Shown: positions 45,049 to 56,174, counted from the stretch's first letter. The stretch is DNA of 64,000 bases from Lachnospiraceae bacterium NE2001 (GCA_900110635.1 FOEK01000005.1:124001-188000); one strand, 5' to 3'. Notes: generated from the sequence alone by a model not told the origin. Numbers and translations are program-made.

Positions 45049-45135
45049 AGCAGAACGCGTGAGACGCGCTCTGCAATTCGCGCATAAAACCTACGTTTTA
45101 TCGTTTTTTCTATACTATATTTGTGAGGTCGAATT

Positions 45136-47589
45136 ATGAGAAGGAATCGAGTGTTCAAATGTATTAGTATAGGTTTAAGTATTTTTATGCTTGGTAGTTC
45201 TTTGTCTGGTTGTGGTAAAGGGGACCGCGATGAGACATCTGATGATTCAAATGGAAATGAAACAGTTGCTAGTGAAACCACTGCAGCTGCTGTTTCTGCA
45301 ACTGATATTCTGATTGATACGATTGAGATTGATCAGTCTTCCGATTATCTGTTTAATCCTGAGGAAATAATGTATCTCTCAGGTGTCAAGGTTTCTTCCG
45401 ATAATGCAGGAGTAAAATATTCGCTATACGATATGGATGAAGATTCTGTATCTGAGCTTTTGGTTTCTGTAAATGATGAGGTTGGTGTTTATATGTATGA
45501 CGAAGCAATGAACGCTGCCAAGAAGACAGATGCATTTGATGAAAAGTTAGATGACATTTCATCTGATAGTGAAGTTGTCTGGGTTGATGAAACACAGTGG
45601 GCTGATGGAAGCATCTATGGCGTGGCTGCCCAGACTGGAGATCCTGGAGTTAAGTCTGATTTTTATCTATCTTCTAATTATGATTATTTAACAGAGCAGA
45701 AAGTGAGTACTCAGGGTGATTCTGTTTCCTTGATAGATGAAAGGGATTCGGTGTCTGAAAAAAAGAGTGAAATGTTTTCTGATCGTGATAAGTATCAGGG
45801 TGAAGATATAGAAAGAATTCGTGACATATACGATATAGCGACTAACTGGGATAAAAGAGAAGAGGAAGGGATAACACCTGTTAAAAAGTATCTGGGAGCT
45901 ATCGATAATGTTAGTAGTATATCGGAACTATCTGATTATATTTCAAATCCAGAAGTGGATCCTTTCTGTATATTTTTGAACTTCGAAACAAGTCTTAATC
46001 TTTCGGATACGTCTCATTGGATAGTTAAGATTACATCTGATGATTTTTCGGTTCTGCCAAGAACTTATCATACATTACCAGATTTTGTTGAAGAAGAGCG
46101 TTTTAGCTTTGATGTTGTTGCTAGAGACGTTCTTGAGAAAGCGGGATATTCGTTAAATGATATAGATACTATTCTGGATGATTGTTATGATGTAGAGAAT
46201 TCTCTTCTCGATGTTGCATGGATTGATGAAGAGGAAGATGAAAGTGATAGTGACGAGCTGCTTGAATATCTGCCTGTTGATACATTTGTTACAAAATGCG
46301 AGAATTTCCCTATTGATAGTTTATTTGAGGCTTATGGTATTTCAAATGGTGATGTCACAGTTGAATATCCTGAGTATCTTAGAACTCTTGATTCTATGTT
46401 TGTTGAAGAGAATCTGACTAAGCTGAAGAATTATTGCCTGGCTCATACAGCATTTACTGCAAGTGAATATTTAGATTTGGATACAGCAAATGCATACAAA
46501 AACTATCTGGTTCCTGATGCTACATATCTGGATGCTTCTGAATATGAGGATCTTTATACTGAGGATGAGTTAAATGAAAGCTACTTTAATAAATATACAG
46601 ACAGCAGAGGAATTATGGGCGTGGCAACAGAAAATGCCTATATGACATACTTTGTGGATGATGAGGCAAAGGATGATCTGACGGTCCTTGCTTATGAGAT
46701 AAGAGATACATTTAGAGATATCCTGTCAAATGAAGAATGGATGTCAGATGCAGGCAAGCAGGCAGCTATCGAAAAGCTTGATAATATGGAGTTCTCGATT
46801 CTTAAGCCTGACAAGTTTATAGACAGTTCTTATCTGTCAGTTGATAAGGATGCAAGTTACCTTGATGCTTATGCAAGTCTCGTGGTCAATACCAGAAAAC
46901 ATAATGGCGAGCTTGTGGGGCAGGAGAGAGTTAAGGGTGACTGGCGATATGATATTCGAAGTGAAGTGACTACAACTGTAAATAATTGTTTCTATTATGG
47001 AGCATTTAACCAGTTCTTTATCCTGGATGGTTTTATTTCTGATAATACTTACCGTACTGATATGACCAAGGAGGAGAAACTTGCTACAATTGGTGAAGTA
47101 ATTGGTCACGAGCTGACTCACGGTTTTGATCCTCTGGGAATACAGTACGATAAAGATGGCAATATGGTTGTGACAGAAGACAATCCTTATGGCTGGATGC
47201 CTGAGGAGGATTATAATGCATTTCAGGAAAGAGCTGGGAGACTATCTGATTACTTTAGCTCTATAACTCCTTTCCCTTATAACAGATGTGATGGATCTTT
47301 ATATTCCGGTGAAGCTTCTGCCGATATAGCCGGAATGTCTATCGGTCTTAAGATTGCTGATAAGGAAGAAAACTTTGATTATGATCTATACTTTAGAACA
47401 CATTCAAAGCTTTGGGTTAAACAGACAACGCTTTTGGTTGAACAGGGTGATATCTTTAACGAGCATCCTCTGGGTTATCTCAGAATTAATGTTACCTGCC
47501 AGCAGTTTGAAGAGTTCTATAAGACCTATGACATAAAAGAGGGTGATCTTATGTATCTTGCCCCTGAAAATAGAATAAATATCTGGTAA
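45136..47589 (+). CDS. M13 (neprilysin-type) metallopeptidase lipoprotein
   Basis: An 817-residue exported zinc peptidase anchored as a lipoprotein: signal peptide with lipobox LSGC (Cys at about residue 27). An N-terminal region includes the calcium-loop-like YDMDEDSVSELLVS also seen in the lipoprotein at 63218. The M13 domain has VNNCFYYGAFNQF (substrate segment), zinc motif HELTH at 658-662, and GEASADIAG with third ligand Glu726 and Asp730. It cleaves extracellular oligopeptides. The start follows GAGGTCGAATT. It is probably monocistronic. Confidence 0.92.
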   Translation: MRRNRVFKCISIGLSIFMLGSSLSGCGKGDRDETSDDSNGNETVASETTAAAVSATDILIDTIEIDQSSDYLFNPEEIMYLSGVKVSSDNAGVKYSLYDMDEDSVSELLVSVNDEVGVYMYDEAMNAAKKTDAFDEKLDDISSDSEVVWVDETQWADGSIYGVAAQTGDPGVKSDFYLSSNYDYLTEQKVSTQGDSVSLIDERDSVSEKKSEMFSDRDKYQGEDIERIRDIYDIATNWDKREEEGITPVKKYLGAIDNVSSISELSDYISNPEVDPFCIFLNFETSLNLSDTSHWIVKITSDDFSVLPRTYHTLPDFVEEERFSFDVVARDVLEKAGYSLNDIDTILDDCYDVENSLLDVAWIDEEEDESDSDELLEYLPVDTFVTKCENFPIDSLFEAYGISNGDVTVEYPEYLRTLDSMFVEENLTKLKNYCLAHTAFTASEYLDLDTANAYKNYLVPDATYLDASEYEDLYTEDELNESYFNKYTDSRGIMGVATENAYMTYFVDDEAKDDLTVLAYEIRDTFRDILSNEEWMSDAGKQAAIEKLDNMEFSILKPDKFIDSSYLSVDKDASYLDAYASLVVNTRKHNGELVGQERVKGDWRYDIRSEVTTTVNNCFYYGAFNQFFILDGFISDNTYRTDMTKEEKLATIGEVIGHELTHGFDPLGIQYDKDGNMVVTEDNPYGWMPEEDYNAFQERAGRLSDYFSSITPFPYNRCDGSLYSGEASADIAGMSIGLKIADKEENFDYDLYFRTHSKLWVKQTTLLVEQGDIFNEHPLGYLRINVTCQQFEEFYKTYDIKEGDLMYLAPENRINIW

Positions 47590-47620
47590 AATCTGCGTAA
47601 TATCTAGTAAACTTTACTTA

Positions 47621-47649
47621 TTGAATAACATTCATAAAAGGGTTATAAT
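47621..47649 (+). promoter_or_regulatory. Promoter for the LtaS-like gene
   Basis: TTGAAT (47621-47626), 17 bases, TATAAT (47644-47649). The leader to the ATG is about 75 bases. Confidence 0.65.
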
Positions 47650-47730
47650 GAGTCATTGTTCAGTCTATTTTTGAAAATGTATCATATTTATATGTGTTTT
47701 GCTTTTCGATAGTTTATGTGAGTGTATTTC

Positions 47731-49947
47731 ATGAGTAAAAAGAAATCGAACAAAAAAAATAATCAGAAAAATCAAAATAAAAATATTCAGAATATAGATG
47801 ATCAGAATCTTGATGAGACTAATTCTAAAGATGCTAATTCTAAAGATAATGAAGATCAGGTTTCTGATTCAAAGGTTCATAAGGTTAAACATAGAGTAGC
47901 TGATAGGATTCGTAAGTCCTATGAGCTTCCTCTATGGAAATGGCTGATCATACTTCTACTAGTTTCCGTCTTCGAGGGTGTTCTTCTAGAAATGCTTGGA
48001 AGACGGTCTCTTCTTAGTCCATTCGTTTTTATATTTCATAACCCATTGGTATTTGTATATAACGTGCTGATACTATTCTGTACACTGTCCATAGGACTTA
48101 TGTTTAAGCGCCGTGGCTTTGCTATGGGACTCATATTCCTTCTATGGTTTGCGGTTGGCTTTATTAATTTCGTCCTTCTGGGTTATAGGATCACACCATT
48201 CTCGGCTATTGATTTCATAATGTTTACAGATGTACTGAGTATGTTTAATATATACTTCAATCTTGGGCAGAGAATCGCAATAGTTGTCGGCATCATTGTT
48301 TTTATAATCATAATTGTTTTGGCCTTTCTGAAGATACCAAAGATTAAGGGCAAGGTTAATTATGTTCAGGGCTCAGTAGTGGTTCTTATATCATTTGTCC
48401 TTGTGTATATTATGACTTTCCTGGCATTGGAGAATTCCCTTATATCAGATAAGTTTACAAATCTTGGAACTGCATATAAAAGTTATGGCTTTGTTTATTG
48501 CTTCTCTAATAGTGTTATTGATCAGGGTATCTCAAAGCCGGATGATTATAATCAGGCATCCCTTGACTCGGTTATGAATGATCTTAAACACGCAGATAAG
48601 CCTGAGAGACATTTTAAATACAAGAATAATCAGAAACAGATGCCCGACATCATAGTTATACAGCTTGAGTCCTTTATAGATATCGGCAGAGTTGATAAGG
48701 TCACAACTGATAAAGAGTCTATTCCTAATTTCAAGAAGTTTGAAGAGGAATATCCATCAGGTTTCCTGACAGTTCCAGCTATTGGAGCAGGAACTGCTAA
48801 TACAGAGTTTGAGATTGTCACAGGTATGAACAGTAAGGTTTTTGGAGCTGGTGAGTATCCTTATAAGACTATACTTACCGAGACACCTTGCGAGAGTATG
48901 GCACAGCTGCTTCTTAGAGAAGGTTATGGAACTCATGCGATTCACAATAATAAAGCTAAGTTCTATTCCAGAGATGTGTCTTATGCGAATCTTGGTTTCC
49001 AGACTTTTACTTCCTTGGAGTATATGCTGGACTTTGAACGTACTCAGACCGGATGGGCCAAGGATAACTGCCTTCCAACGGAGATAATCAATGCACTTGA
49101 TTATGACGAGGAACCGGATTTTGTATTTACCATTTCCGTTCAGGGTCACGGAAGATATCCTAAGACGAAGCTGAAATGTGATGAGCATGTTCACGTTGAG
49201 GTGGAGAATGAGGATCCGGATATGGCAAAAGAGCTTTCCTTCCAGTTTGGTTACTTCGTAAACCAGTGTTATGAGATGGATGAAATGATACTGGACCTGA
49301 AGAAAAGACTGGATGAGAGGGGAGATGACTATGTGCTTCTTCTCTATGGAGACCATATCCCATCGCTGACATTTGACGAAGACCAGTTTAATACAGGTAC
49401 ACAGTCACAGACGGAGTACGTTATAGTTAATAATATTGGTCTCGAAATGCCAGATAGAGATATATATGCTTATGAAATGTCAGACTATCTGATGCGCGCC
49501 ATCGGCTTTGAGGGCGGCGTTATGCAGAAGATTCATAACAGATATTATAACGATGATCCTTTGGTTGATAATCACGAGTATCACAGAGATGTGCTTCTTG
49601 CAGAGTATGATATGCTCTATGGAAATCATTTTGTTTATAACTATGTTCAGCCTTATGAGAAGCAGAATATGAGACTTGGTCTCTATGATATAACCGTTAA
49701 GGATATGACGTATAATGCATTTAGTAATAGTATCACTGTTAGAGGAGAGAATTTTACCCCATTCTCCAAGATACTAATAAATGACGATCGTCAGAATACG
49801 CTATACGTTGACAGTACAACGCTTATGATAATTCCTGACGATGTGGATAAGATGCCAGAAGTGGATGATACATACTGTGTTGCCCAGATAGATAAAGATA
49901 AACACGAACTTAGCCGTTCCAACACCAGACGATACGGCAGACGTTAG
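47731..49947 (+). CDS. LTA synthase-like sulfatase-fold membrane enzyme
   Basis: A 738-residue polytopic protein. A Lys/Asn-rich cytoplasmic tail (about 1-65) precedes five or so membrane helices (about 70-240) and an outer sulfatase-fold domain with DIIVIQLESF (metal site), the likely catalytic Thr355 in GAGTANTEFEIVTG, and YGDHIPSL. The last 90 residues (YDITVKDMTYNAFSNSITVR, then GENFTPFSKILIND) look like an added beta/Ig-type domain. The family transfers glycerol-phosphate from phosphatidylglycerol to polymers such as lipoteichoic acid; other phosphoglycerol transfers are possible. The ribosome site is weak; ATG at 47731 is chosen over GTG at 47722. typA follows after 29 bases. Confidence 0.88.
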   Translation: MSKKKSNKKNNQKNQNKNIQNIDDQNLDETNSKDANSKDNEDQVSDSKVHKVKHRVADRIRKSYELPLWKWLIILLLVSVFEGVLLEMLGRRSLLSPFVFIFHNPLVFVYNVLILFCTLSIGLMFKRRGFAMGLIFLLWFAVGFINFVLLGYRITPFSAIDFIMFTDVLSMFNIYFNLGQRIAIVVGIIVFIIIIVLAFLKIPKIKGKVNYVQGSVVVLISFVLVYIMTFLALENSLISDKFTNLGTAYKSYGFVYCFSNSVIDQGISKPDDYNQASLDSVMNDLKHADKPERHFKYKNNQKQMPDIIVIQLESFIDIGRVDKVTTDKESIPNFKKFEEEYPSGFLTVPAIGAGTANTEFEIVTGMNSKVFGAGEYPYKTILTETPCESMAQLLLREGYGTHAIHNNKAKFYSRDVSYANLGFQTFTSLEYMLDFERTQTGWAKDNCLPTEIINALDYDEEPDFVFTISVQGHGRYPKTKLKCDEHVHVEVENEDPDMAKELSFQFGYFVNQCYEMDEMILDLKKRLDERGDDYVLLLYGDHIPSLTFDEDQFNTGTQSQTEYVIVNNIGLEMPDRDIYAYEMSDYLMRAIGFEGGVMQKIHNRYYNDDPLVDNHEYHRDVLLAEYDMLYGNHFVYNYVQPYEKQNMRLGLYDITVKDMTYNAFSNSITVRGENFTPFSKILINDDRQNTLYVDSTTLMIIPDDVDKMPEVDDTYCVAQIDKDKHELSRSNTRRYGRR

Positions 49948-49976
49948 ATTCGTATAAAAAGAGGAGAGAAAAATAG

Positions 49977-51806
49977 ATGATAAGAGAAGATATTAGAAAT
50001 GTTGCAATTATTGCTCACGTTGATCACGGCAAGACTACTCTTGTAGATGGACTTCTGAGGCAGAGTGGCGTATTCAGAGAGAATCAGGAAGTTGCTGAAA
50101 GAGTAATGGATTCAAATGATATAGAGAGAGAACGTGGTATTACAATTCTTTCTAAGAATACAGCTGTTTCCTACAATGGTATCAAGATAAATATTATTGA
50201 TACTCCTGGACACGCTGACTTTGGCGGAGAAGTTGAGAGAGTTCTGAAGATGGTTAACGGAGTTATTCTTGTTGTTGATGCATTTGAAGGTCCTATGCCT
50301 CAGACAAGATTTGTTCTTCAAAAGGCGCTGGCTCTGAATCTGTCTGTTATCGTCTGTGTAAATAAGATAGACAGGCCTGATGCAAGACCTGAAGCTGTTG
50401 AAGAAGAGGTGCTGGAGCTTCTGCTGGATCTTGATGCAAATGAGGAACAGCTTGACTGTCCATTTGTATATGCATCAGCCAGAGAGGGTGTTGCTTCTTA
50501 TACACCTGATGAGAAGGGTACAGATATGAAGCCTCTCTTTGAGACAATCATTAAGTCTATTCCTGCTCCAGAGGGTGATCCTGAAAGAGGAACTCAGATT
50601 CTTATTAGTACAATTGATTACAATGAATATACAGGTCGTATTGGCGTAGGTAAGGTTGATAATGGTTCCGTTAAGGTTAATCAGGAAGCTCTTATAGTTA
50701 ATCACCACGATCCAGATCGAAAGGAAAAGGTTAAGATTACTAAGCTCTATGAGTATGATGGACTTTCTAAGGTAGACGTTGATGAGGCAACAGTTGGTTC
50801 TATTGTTGCTGTATCAGGTATTGCAGATCTTAAGATTGGTGATACCATCTGTTCCGTTGATCAGCCGGATGCAATACCATTTCAGAAAATTACTGAACCT
50901 ACTATCTCCATGAATTTCCTTGTAAATGATTCTCCGCTTGCTGGTAAGGAGGGAAAGTTCGTAACAAGCCGTCAGATCAGAGATAGATTATATAGAGAGC
51001 TGAATACAGACGTTTCTCTTCGTGTTGAGGATACAGAGTCCACAGACTGCTTCAAGGTTTCTGGCCGTGGAGAACTCCATCTGTCAGTTCTTATAGAAAA
51101 TATGCGTCGTGAAGGCTATGAGTTTGCTGTCAGCAAGGCTGAGGTTATTTATAAGACAAATGACCTTGGAAAGAAGGAAGAGCCTTATGAAATGGCTGTA
51201 ATAGATGTGCCAGAAGAGTTTGCTGGTACAGTTATAAATATGCTCAGTATGCGTAAGGGCGAGCTGGTTGGTATGGCAACTGTAAACAGTGGCAATACCA
51301 GACTTGAGTTCAGAATTCCATCCCGCGGCCTTATTGGATTCCGTGGAGAATTCCTTACAGCAACAAAGGGAAATGGTGTGATCAATACAATCTTTGATGG
51401 TTATGATTATTTCAAGGGTGAGATGAGCTATCGTAGCAACGGAAGTCTTATTGCATTTGAGGCTGGTACTTCAGTAACTTATGGCTTGTTTAATGCTCAG
51501 GAAAGAGGTACACTGTTTATTGGCGCTGGTGAAGAGGTTTACGCAGGTATGGTTGTAGGAGAGACTGGTCGTCAGGAGGATATAGAAGTTAATGTCTGCA
51601 AGACCAAGCATCTTACCAACACACGTTCTTCTGGTGCTGACGAAGCTCTTAAGCTTGTACCACCAAGACAACTGAGTCTCGAACAGTCACTGGATTTCCT
51701 GGATACAGACGAGCTTCTTGAGATTACACCAGAACATCTGCGTATCCGCAAGAAAATCCTGGATTCACGACTTCGTATGCGTGCAAACCGTAACGCTAAT
51801 TCATAA
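49977..51806 (+). CDS. typA: Ribosome-associated GTPase TypA/BipA
   Basis: Translational GTPase linked to 50S assembly and stress or cold growth. The 609-residue protein has G1 AHVDHGKTT at residues 14-22, the effector loop [31 protein letters not shown], then EF-G-like domains and the TypA-specific C-terminal domain with [12 protein letters not shown] and [10 protein letters not shown]. The start follows AGAGGAGAGAAAAATAG. It is followed by an inverted REP-like element. Confidence 0.97.
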   Translation: MIREDIRNVAIIAHVDHGKTTLVDGLLRQSGVFRENQEVAERVMDSNDIERERGITILSKNTAVSYNGIKINIIDTPGHADFGGEVERVLKMVNGVILVVDAFEGPMPQTRFVLQKALALNLSVIVCVNKIDRPDARPEAVEEEVLELLLDLDANEEQLDCPFVYASAREGVASYTPDEKGTDMKPLFETIIKSIPAPEGDPERGTQILISTIDYNEYTGRIGVGKVDNGSVKVNQEALIVNHHDPDRKEKVKITKLYEYDGLSKVDVDEATVGSIVAVSGIADLKIGDTICSVDQPDAIPFQKITEPTISMNFLVNDSPLAGKEGKFVTSRQIRDRLYRELNTDVSLRVEDTESTDCFKVSGRGELHLSVLIENMRREGYEFAVSKAEVIYKTNDLGKKEEPYEMAVIDVPEEFAGTVINMLSMRKGELVGMATVNSGNTRLEFRIPSRGLIGFRGEFLTATKGNGVINTIFDGYDYFKGEMSYRSNGSLIAFEAGTSVTYGLFNAQERGTLFIGAGEEVYAGMVVGETGRQEDIEVNVCKTKHLTNTRSSGADEALKLVPPRQLSLEQSLDFLDTDELLEITPEHLRIRKKILDSRLRMRANRNANS

Positions 51807-51829
51807 GACAGAGAAACGTCCCCTGTCTT
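51805..51829. repeat. REP-like palindrome, AAGACAG...GTCCCC type (reverse orientation)
   Basis: AAGACAG (51805-51811) and CTGTCTT (51823-51829) enclose AGAAACGTCCC. It is the reverse complement of 39636-39660 apart from one base. It overlaps the typA stop codon. Confidence 0.75.
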
Positions 51830-51863
51830 GAACTGTATCGAAAAAAAAGGAAGGTATAAAGTT

Positions 51864-53306
51864 ATGAGAAATCTAACGATGTTAATGGATTACTATGAGT
51901 TGACCATGGCAAATGGCTACTTTGTAACAGGAAACAAAGATAAAGTGGCTGTATTTGACATGTTTTACAGAACAAATCCTGATGAGGGAGGTTTTGTTAT
52001 AAGTGCTGGACTTGAAATGCTTATTGATTACATTCAGGGGCTTAAGTTCACTGATGATGATATAGAGTATCTTCGTGGCAGGAATATGTTTGATGAGGGC
52101 TTCCTGGAGTATCTGAAAAACTTTAAGTTTACTGGTACTATCGAGGCTGTTCCGGAGGGTACTATTGTATATCCTAATATTCCTATTGTAACAGTTACAG
52201 CTCCAATTATTGAGGCTCAGCTCATTGAGACCATGCTTCTTATCTGCATTAACTTCCAGTCGCTTATTGCAACAAAGGCTAATCGTATTGCCAGAGCAGC
52301 TGGTGATGCAGTAGTTATGGAGTTCGGTGCAAGACGTGCACAGGGTCCTGACGCAGCTGTATGGGGAACCAGAGCCTGCTTTATTGGCGGAGTTAACACA
52401 ACAGCTACTGTTATGGCTGATCAGCAGTTTGGTGTAACAGCTGTTGGAACAATGGCTCACAGCTGGATTGAGTTCTTCCCATCAGAATATGAAGCATTTA
52501 AAGCGTATGCTGAGATATATCCGGATAACAGCGTACTTCTTATAGATACCTATGATATATTAGAGAGTGGTCTGCCAAATGCTATCAAGGTGGCTCACGA
52601 GGTTCTGGAGCCAATGGGCAAGCGCCTTAAGGGTGTTCGTATCGATAGTGGAGACCTTGCTTACTTCTCAAAGGCTATTCGCAGACAGCTTGATGCTGAG
52701 GGACTTAATGACTGCTCGGTTGTTGTTTCAAACTCTGTAGATGAGTATCTTATTGACTCACTTAATAAACAGGGCGCACGTATCAATTCCTACGGTGTTG
52801 GTGAGCGTATGATCACATCTAAGTCAGACCCTGTGTTTGGCGGCGTGTACAAGCTTGTTGCAGTACAGGATGGAGATACATTTATCCCTAAGATTAAGAT
52901 TTCAGAAAATATAGAAAAGATTACCAATCCGGGCAAAAAGAAGGTTTATCGTATCTTTTCACAGAAGACTGGCTATGCTATAGCGGATCTTCTTACACTT
53001 GCTGATGAGGAGCCTGACTTCAGTGATGCTTATCAGTTTGTCGATCCTAAGCAGCCTTGGAAGAAAATGAAGTTTAGAAATGTTGATGCTAAGCCGCTTC
53101 AGGTTAAGATTTTTGATAATGGTGAGCTTGTTTATGAGAAGCCAACTCTTAAAGAAATTCAGGCATTTGTAAAGAAGCAGCTGGCTTCTGAGATTTGGGA
53201 AGAGGAACAGCGTTTCTACAATCCACATACTCATTATCTTGATCTGTCACAGAAGCTCTATGATGTAAAGAGCGAGCTTCTTTCTGGTGTAGAGTACGTA
53301 GATTAA
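51864..53306 (+). CDS. pncB: Nicotinate phosphoribosyltransferase
   Basis: Salvages nicotinate to nicotinate mononucleotide for NAD synthesis. The 480-residue protein begins RNLTMLMDYYELTMANGYF and has FDMFYRTNPDEGGFVI, EFGARRAQGPDAA, and the phosphate-binding GVRIDSGDLAYFSK and NSYGVGERMITSKSDP. The ATG at 51864 follows AAGGAAGGTATAAAG; an upstream in-frame start overlaps the repeat region. Type II-like length. Confidence 0.95.
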   Translation: MRNLTMLMDYYELTMANGYFVTGNKDKVAVFDMFYRTNPDEGGFVISAGLEMLIDYIQGLKFTDDDIEYLRGRNMFDEGFLEYLKNFKFTGTIEAVPEGTIVYPNIPIVTVTAPIIEAQLIETMLLICINFQSLIATKANRIARAAGDAVVMEFGARRAQGPDAAVWGTRACFIGGVNTTATVMADQQFGVTAVGTMAHSWIEFFPSEYEAFKAYAEIYPDNSVLLIDTYDILESGLPNAIKVAHEVLEPMGKRLKGVRIDSGDLAYFSKAIRRQLDAEGLNDCSVVVSNSVDEYLIDSLNKQGARINSYGVGERMITSKSDPVFGGVYKLVAVQDGDTFIPKIKISENIEKITNPGKKKVYRIFSQKTGYAIADLLTLADEEPDFSDAYQFVDPKQPWKKMKFRNVDAKPLQVKIFDNGELVYEKPTLKEIQAFVKKQLASEIWEEEQRFYNPHTHYLDLSQKLYDVKSELLSGVEYVD

Positions 53307-53322
53307 ATATAGGTTTTTATGG

Positions 53323-53351
53323 TTGAAATATACTCCCATAAATGATACTAT
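53323..53351 (+). promoter_or_regulatory. Promoter for the FHA gene
   Basis: TTGAAA (53323-53328), 17 bases, TACTAT (53346-53351), extended TGA before the -10. Confidence 0.6.
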
Positions 53352-53386
53352 TATTATGTTGAGAAATCTTTATGGAGGGTTATAGT

Positions 53387-54304
53387 GTGGAAGATATAAA
53401 TAATCAGAGCTATGATGAATTCACACTTAATTTCAAACTGGAAGAGGATGTTCCAATCGATCAATACGAGATGACTATGTATAACTACGAGTTCGTAGGA
53501 AACAGAACCAAATGCTCTTGTGTTGCGATTGATGGGGTAAGAGCACTTCAGTTTAAGGTACCTGCAACCCTGCCTTTAGAGCAGTTTTTACGTAAGCAGT
53601 TATATAAGGGTGAGTTTCTATCAATTCTTTCAAATATTCTCAATCAGCTGATATATTTTAACGAGAATAACATGCCGCTGAACAAGCTGCTGCTGAATGT
53701 TCACTATATGTATATTGAACTTTCAACATTTGATATACAGCTTCTGTATATGCCAGTTAATAAGAAGTTTGCTGATTGTAATGTGACTGAGTTTATTCAG
53801 ACATTTATTGGTAAGGTAAGATTTGCAAATATGGCTTCTGTTGAGTGCGTTGATCAGATACTTAAGTTCCTTGACAGCAAGCTGATGTTCAACCTTGAGG
53901 AGTTTTATCAGTATATTCTGTCACTTGAGCAGAAGAGTATCCTTGAGGATCAGGGCGAACCTGAAGAAGAGTCACAGACTGTTCAGACAACCTCAGAGAG
54001 CTACAGCAATCCAGTTCCTTATCTGGTACGTATTAAGACAAATGAACTGATTCCAATTCTTCACAAGGAGTTTATGGTTGGTAAGTCAGTTAATTGCGAT
54101 TATCAGATAATTGATAACAAGAAGGTCAGCAGAAAGCACGCAATATTCCGTATCAGTAACGGTGAGTGTTACGTTCGCGACAATGCATCGACAAACCATA
54201 CTTTTATCAATGGACAGCTTCTTCAGCCAGGAGTTGAGGTTATGCTTTCAAATGATGATAATATCCGTATGGGTGATGAAGAGTTCAAATATTGGGTTAG
54301 ATAA
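53387..54304 (+). CDS. FHA-domain protein with N-terminal DUF6382-like domain
   Basis: A 305-residue protein. The first 190 residues (FLSILSNILNQLIYFNENNM, then LLLNVHYMYIELSTFDIQLL) resemble the DUF6382 domain found before FHA domains in Clostridia. A Ser/Glu-rich linker follows, then an FHA domain (about 220-305: VGKSVNCDYQI, KKVSRKHAIF, NASTNHTFING) with the Arg/Ser/His and Asn residues that bind phosphothreonine. It probably recruits Thr-phosphorylated partners of a Ser/Thr kinase; no kinase gene is near. The GTG start is 7 bases after GGAGGG. Confidence 0.85.
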   Translation: MEDINNQSYDEFTLNFKLEEDVPIDQYEMTMYNYEFVGNRTKCSCVAIDGVRALQFKVPATLPLEQFLRKQLYKGEFLSILSNILNQLIYFNENNMPLNKLLLNVHYMYIELSTFDIQLLYMPVNKKFADCNVTEFIQTFIGKVRFANMASVECVDQILKFLDSKLMFNLEEFYQYILSLEQKSILEDQGEPEEESQTVQTTSESYSNPVPYLVRIKTNELIPILHKEFMVGKSVNCDYQIIDNKKVSRKHAIFRISNGECYVRDNASTNHTFINGQLLQPGVEVMLSNDDNIRMGDEEFKYWVR

Positions 54305-54335
54305 CTAATCCATTTTGAATATATAGGGTGAGAAA

Positions 54336-54369
54336 AAATACGCCGAAGGCAAAGCCTTCGGCGTATTTT
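54336..54369. terminator. Bidirectional terminator between FHA gene and argH
   Basis: ATACGCCGAAGGC, AAA loop, GCCTTCGGCGTAT, flanked by A-run and T-run so it works on both strands. The genes converge here. Confidence 0.92.
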
Positions 54370-54385
54370 ACTTATTATGCGTCTC

Positions 54386-54454
54386 GGCGTGTAATGAATA
54401 TTGTTGCCTTACGGCAACACACGCCTCGCGCGGTGAATATTGCAAGCAATATTC
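54386..54454. repeat. Nested hairpin element
   Basis: Outer stem GGCGTGT (54386-54392) with ACACGCC (54419-54425), inner hairpin GTTGCC/GGCAAC (54403-54418), then GAATATTGC-AA-GCAATATTC (54435-54454). The design matches 20292-20366, including the GAATA-TGCAAGCA-TATTC hairpin. Confidence 0.75.
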
Positions 54455-54456
54455 AA

Positions 54457-55836
54457 TTAAATATTGTTTAGGAATTCTTCGTTGATCGCCAGTACTTCGC
54501 GCATTGCATCAGGGCCTGGAGCTCCGATGGTGTTACGCTTGCCAACACAGGTTTCAAGGCTTATGGCATCGTAGATATCTTCGTTAAATACTGGAGATAT
54601 CTCCTTAAACTCATCAATAGTGAGTTCATCAATAGCTTTATTATTATCTATACAGTAGAGTACAAGACGTCCAATGATTCCGTGGGCATCTCTGAATGGA
54701 ACGCCGTTCTTTACTAAGTAGTCTGCAGCATCGGTAGCATTTGTGAATCCGTTCATTGCGCTGGCTTTCATATTGTCCTTGTTCAGCTTCATAGTGCTGA
54801 TCATTCCGTTGAAGAGAGCGATGCATCCCTTTACAGTATCGATAGCATCAAAGGTAAGCTCCTTGTCTTCCTGCATATCCTTATTATATGCCAGTGGGAT
54901 TCCCTTCATTGTGGTAAGGATTGAAATGAGGGCGCCATAAACACGTCCTGTCTTACCACGTACAAGCTCAGCAATATCTGGATTTTTCTTTTGTGGCATT
55001 ATTGAGCTGCCAGTGCTATAGCTGTCATCCAGCTCTACAAATTGGTACTCGTTTGAGTTCCAGATGATAATCTCTTCAGAGAATCTTGCGAGGTGCATTG
55101 CAATAGTCGAAAGTGCAGAGAGCAGCTCAATGATATAATCTCTGTCGGATACAGAATCCATGCTGTTAAGGGTAGGACCGTAGAACTCCAGCAGGTCCGC
55201 TGTCATTTTACGATCAAGCGGATAGGTGGTTCCGGCAAGAGCACCTGCTCCAAGCGGACAGTAGTTCATTCTATCGTAGATATCGCACATTCTGTCGAAG
55301 TCTCTTTTAAACATTTCCATATATGCACCAACATGATGGGCAAATGTAACAGGCTGCGCCTTTTGCAGATGTGTGAAACCAGGCATATATGTATCCAGGT
55401 TATCCTTCATAAGAGAGTGGAGAGTAGTCATCAGTTCTTTTAACAGTTCCTTGATATTAACTATCTCATCTCTTGTGTATAGTCTCATATCAAGTGCAAC
55501 CTGATCGTTACGGCTGCGTCCTGTATGAAGCTTCTTTCCTGTATCGCCAATTCTATCAATAAGTGTTGCTTCAACGAAGCTATGAATATCTTCATATTTA
55601 GATGATATTTCAAGTGCTCCAGATTCAACATCTGAAAGAATACCTTCAAGTCCTTCTATGATAGCAGCGGATTCTTCCTTAGTTATGATGCCTGTTTCGC
55701 CAAGCATAGTAGCGTGAGCGATGCTGCCGCGAATGTCCTGCTTATAGAACTTCTGATCAAATGAGATAGAAGCGTTAAAGTTATATACGAGCTTGTCGGT
55801 TTCCTTTGTGAAACGACCTCCCCATAGCTGTGCCAT
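54457..55836 (-). CDS. argH: Argininosuccinate lyase
   Basis: Splits argininosuccinate into arginine and fumarate. The 459-residue protein starts [14 protein letters not shown] and has [46 protein letters not shown], and the superfamily signature [12 protein letters not shown] with the catalytic Ser loop. The start follows AAGAGGTATAAAT on the minus strand. No argG adjoins. It is the only minus-strand gene in the last 49 kb. Confidence 0.97.
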   Translation of the reverse strand: MAQLWGGRFTKETDKLVYNFNASISFDQKFYKQDIRGSIAHATMLGETGIITKEESAAIIEGLEGILSDVESGALEISSKYEDIHSFVEATLIDRIGDTGKKLHTGRSRNDQVALDMRLYTRDEIVNIKELLKELMTTLHSLMKDNLDTYMPGFTHLQKAQPVTFAHHVGAYMEMFKRDFDRMCDIYDRMNYCPLGAGALAGTTYPLDRKMTADLLEFYGPTLNSMDSVSDRDYIIELLSALSTIAMHLARFSEEIIIWNSNEYQFVELDDSYSTGSSIMPQKKNPDIAELVRGKTGRVYGALISILTTMKGIPLAYNKDMQEDKELTFDAIDTVKGCIALFNGMISTMKLNKDNMKASAMNGFTNATDAADYLVKNGVPFRDAHGIIGRLVLYCIDNNKAIDELTIDEFKEISPVFNEDIYDAISLETCVGKRNTIGAPGPDAMREVLAINEEFLNNI

Positions 55837-56174
55837 ATATTTATACCTCTTTTCTAAGATTCCTTACGCTAAACATTCTTATCAGTTGATGTCGTTTAGA
55901 GGAAGGTGCGCTTTATAATCAGCTTTAATAGTTTAATACATAGCGAGTTTTGTGGCAAGAAGCATTTGTAATATAATCGTAAAAGAAATGTTCTAATCTT
56001 TTAATGGAATCTTTCAAAAGAAGAGAAGTTTATTACAAAAATAATTCACAAAACAGACAAAATTGGTTTACATAATTCATAAAAAAGTAATGAATTGGTA
56101 ATATTTACCCTTTGAACTCCTTTTTTTAGCTCCTTCTTAAAGAAAAGTTTGTGCAATTTTACCTAATTTATTTG
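55837..56174. other. AT-rich spacer upstream of argH
   Basis: No gene seen. It holds small palindromes (AATTCAT...ATGAATT near 56071-56094; GGTAATATTTACC) and a weak plus-strand TTGTGG-N16-TATAAT (55950-55977). The argH promoter must be here, but I could not place it. Confidence 0.4.
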
